A stretch of DNA of 64,000 nt. It comes from Flavobacterium amniphilum. Its GTDB lineage: Bacteria > Bacteroidota > Bacteroidia > Flavobacteriales > Flavobacteriaceae. Position 1 is the first letter of the stretch; each line of letters starts with the position of its first letter. Below are positions 61,943 to 64,000 of the stretch, one piece after another. Location: positions 310,001 to 374,000 of the forward strand of contig NZ_JAMLJL010000003.1 in assembly GCF_023634845.1 (NCBI RefSeq), in the 5' to 3' direction. A program made the position numbers and the translations under genes. The notes under the pieces are model-generated. The model ran no database searches. It saw only the letters and a program-made list of their open reading frames with translations, and was not told the origin of the DNA.

Positions 61943-63505
61943 ATGGCAAATACAGTCACCAAGAAAATAAAATCGTGGAATACCCTGCATGAAAACGGTC
62001 CGTTTACACCTTCCCAATTCATGCACCAGACCAAGCCGGACAAAACCATAACGGGTCTATTAACCTGTTACAATGACTCGGCAAAAGAAATCCAGCGCTT
62101 ACTGAAACAGGCTTTAGACGCCAACGAAGGTTTCAGGGCTTTTGGCTCCCGTTGGTCGATGTCGCATATAGCTCATCAAAGAGACAACATGCATGACAAT
62201 TCGTATATGAATCTGAAAATGGCCGTCCAGAAACAAGATCTGCACACCAATTCGACACATGATGCGGCCAACATCTTCATTTTCCAATGTGGGAATACCG
62301 TTAAGGAGATTCATAATTTTGTGAATTTAACCGGCAAATCACTTAAAGCGTCCGGTGCCAGCAACGGGCAGACAATAGCGGGGTGCATTTCAACCGGAGT
62401 ACACGGATCTGCACTGGATCAAGGTTCGGTACAGGATTATGTTGTTGGACTGAACATCATCACCGGTCCTGATCCGCAAGACATTGTGTATCTGGAAAGA
62501 GCAACCGAGCCCTGTCTTTCAGATGCTTTTATCAGTCAGACCCATTCCCGGATCATCAGAGATGACGGATTATTTAATGCAGCGCTGGTAGGATTGGGTT
62601 CCTTCGGGTTCATACACGGCGTGGTTGTAGTAACGGAAGAACGGTTTTTACTCAATCGTTATGTAAAAAGAATTCCGAAAACCGAGGCCCTTAAACTCGC
62701 CACCACGATGGATTTTAAAGGGACTTCCACTATCATTCCGGAAGAAGTGGATGCACAGGGCAAGGGATTGCGCCCGTATCATTACAAAATATTCATCAAT
62801 CCGTATGTTGATTCCAACGACTTTGTAATCGAACTGATGTATAAGAAACCGTATCGGAGTGGTTATCCTGATCCCGTTCCACACGTTAAAAAGTCCATTT
62901 ACCGCGACCTGATTTTACTCTTTATCAAAATTGCGGAAAACTGGAAAGGAACGATCCCGAAGCTGATCAAAATACTTGAAAAGTCTATTTTACCCCAAAC
63001 CGACACCAATATAACAGGAACGCTCGGCGAGATATTCTGGGACGCAGGCTATCAGGGGCCAGCCTTTGCCTGTTCGGTGGGGATTGATTACAAAGATTCG
63101 GCAAAAGCCCTTGAATTATTAACCAAACTGGCCAAAAAAGAAGGCCCGATACCCGGCATTTATGCGATGCGGTTTGTGAAACAGTCAAAAGCCACCCTTG
63201 CGTTTACGCGTTTCCCGATTACCTGTATGCTCGAAATTGACGGCATCATCTGGGACCCGGCCAAAAACAAGAAAATGATTACACTGGAAAAATTCTGCAC
63301 GCGCATGATTGAGGTGTTAAAAGAAAACAATATCCCTTTTACGATTCATTGGGGCAAGAATGCCGACTGGTCGTTTCCAGGACTTGTTAATCATATGTAT
63401 GGCAATGACGCCGCAAAATGGAAACAACACCGGACGGGTTTCCTTAGTCAGAAAGCACAGAAACTCTTCAGTAATAAATTTTTGGAAGATATTGGTTTGG
63501 GGTAG
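61943..63505 (+). CDS. FAD-linked oxidase (BBE/alditol-oxidase-like)
   Basis: 520 residues. FAD-binding PP-loop region ASNGQTIAGCISTGVHGSAL plus GFRAFGSRWSMSHIA and VVGLNIITGPD fit the FAD_binding_4 superfamily. C-terminal substrate domain extends to HWGKNADWSFPGLVNHMYGN, like sugar- and alditol-oxidase/L-gulonolactone oxidase ends. No signal peptide. Substrate unknown. Starts 1 nt after the Bor-like gene. Confidence 0.8.
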   Translation: MANTVTKKIKSWNTLHENGPFTPSQFMHQTKPDKTITGLLTCYNDSAKEIQRLLKQALDANEGFRAFGSRWSMSHIAHQRDNMHDNSYMNLKMAVQKQDLHTNSTHDAANIFIFQCGNTVKEIHNFVNLTGKSLKASGASNGQTIAGCISTGVHGSALDQGSVQDYVVGLNIITGPDPQDIVYLERATEPCLSDAFISQTHSRIIRDDGLFNAALVGLGSFGFIHGVVVVTEERFLLNRYVKRIPKTEALKLATTMDFKGTSTIIPEEVDAQGKGLRPYHYKIFINPYVDSNDFVIELMYKKPYRSGYPDPVPHVKKSIYRDLILLFIKIAENWKGTIPKLIKILEKSILPQTDTNITGTLGEIFWDAGYQGPAFACSVGIDYKDSAKALELLTKLAKKEGPIPGIYAMRFVKQSKATLAFTRFPITCMLEIDGIIWDPAKNKKMITLEKFCTRMIEVLKENNIPFTIHWGKNADWSFPGLVNHMYGNDAAKWKQHRTGFLSQKAQKLFSNKFLEDIGLG

Positions 63506-63512
63506 GGATTGT

Positions 63513-63645
63513 TGGATTGTTAGACAGTTAGATTTTTCAACTTCTTAGATTTTTTAGACTTGTTGGGGTGTCAAAAGGGACAAATATGACTTGTTTAACC
63601 GCTGTCAGGGTTTAAAACCGCTGACAGGGTTAGCTTACCGGATTT
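63513..63645. repeat. dispersed intergenic repeat modules, copy 3
   Basis: The 303-nt gap to 63808 has no gene until the final partial one. It holds T-rich TTAGATTTTT/AGACTTGTTGG segments (inverted match at 61137-61170) and a long hairpin: AACCGCTGTCAGGGTT (63597-63612) and AACCGCTGACAGGGTT (63616-63631), which pair along nearly their whole length. Downstream TTAGCTTACCGGATTT resembles 7765-7780. Confidence 0.75.
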
Positions 63646-63808
63646 AATTCACTAAAAATTATTTATTTTCAGATATTTGATATTAGTGAAGGATTGTGCT
63701 TTTTATTTCGTAATTCCGGTACGATTTGGCAAGACTTTTGAGAAGCCTATAGTCTATCCATTTGAGGATTGACTATATTTGAAAAACAAACCCATTTATA
63801 TCCCATCC

Positions 63809-64000
63809 ATGAAAAAGTACATTTTGACCTTTTTAGCCATAATCAGTTTATCCTTATCATCCAGCGCCCAACAGGTTACCCTTTTTGACAGTAGCGGAGA
63901 AGCTATCGCTTATATTGATTACGATGAAGATGCCACGATATTTATGTGGAGCGGAAAACCGGTAGCTTTCATCGAAAAGGACGGAGATGATTTGTGCATC
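63809..64000 (+). CDS. N-terminal part of a probable 4-fold beta flower protein (truncated by window end)
   Basis: 64 residues are visible. Signal peptide MKKYILTFLAIISLSLSSSA, then QQVTLFDSSGEAIAYIDYDE, ATIFMWSGKPVAFIE and GDDLCI. The (x)FDxxGxAxAYIDxxxxxTIxxWxGxPVAxI pattern is that of 4-fold beta flower proteins of Bacteroidota. TATATTTG at 63774-63781 is a candidate -7 element. The gene continues beyond 64000. Confidence 0.7.
   Translation, partial: MKKYILTFLAIISLSLSSSAQQVTLFDSSGEAIAYIDYDEDATIFMWSGKPVAFIEKDGDDLCI

Overview
The window looks like a chromosomal piece of a Flavobacterium-like member of the Bacteroidota. It has low GC, type IX secretion (T9SS) C-terminal sorting domains, signal peptides ending in AQ or SQ, promoters of the TTTG / TAnnTTTG type, few Shine-Dalgarno sites, and an exonuclease domain fused to the N-terminus of DnaE. 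This assignment rests on recognising families, not on a search.

Layout. 1-10.4 kb is accessory-looking: small exported proteins, a DUF6922/AbiEii-type toxin-antitoxin pair, a helical-repeat protein, a T9SS-exported metallophosphatase, a DoxX-like membrane protein, a short endonuclease V-like protein and a SUKH (SMI1/KNR4) protein. 10.45-24.56 kb is an AT-rich integrated element in the 3' end of a tRNA-Leu(UAG) gene. It carries a tyrosine integrase at the left end and an excisionase/DUF3987/primase-like module at the right. Its cargo is a full-length polysaccharide flippase, an XRE regulator and a peptide (bacteriocin/RiPP-type) export cluster: a double-glycine precursor, an HQTGH protein reminiscent of HEXXH peptide-modification proteins, a TPR lipoprotein, a C39-peptidase ABC exporter and an HlyD-type adaptor. 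This cluster is the best candidate for an undescribed system. 24.8-39.6 kb is ordinary chromosome: M20 dipeptidase, methyltransferase, amine oxidase, DUF4407, cyclase, DUF4153, hemW, ruvC, a glycosyltransferase and others.

39.6-40.6 kb is a small tRNA-Asp array: two identical genes inside a 134-nt perfect direct repeat, decayed copies, and a GIY-YIG gene between repeats. 40.7-56.2 kb is rich in envelope genes: DUF58, T9SS cargo, thioredoxin, then a three-gene surface operon (outer-membrane barrel, 1516-residue secreted protein, 639-residue fibronectin-III protein). That operon is divergent from a LytTR response regulator/TPR histidine kinase pair that may control it. 56.3-60.8 kb is dnaE. 60.8-61.5 kb and two other intergenic gaps hold a modular set of repeats (7-nt and 11-nt tandem arrays, and hairpins built on AACCGCTGTCAGGGTT). 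The window closes with a Bor-like lipoprotein, an FAD-linked oxidase and the start of a probable 4-fold beta flower protein.

How the parts work together. In the island, the integrase and excisionase move the element. The exporter's C39 domain would cut the precursor after its GG and pass the 29-residue product to the HlyD adaptor, probably after modification by the HQTGH protein. A hairpin just after the precursor gene would keep precursor transcripts in excess. In the envelope region, the kinase/regulator pair and the three surface genes share a 240-nt divergent promoter region.
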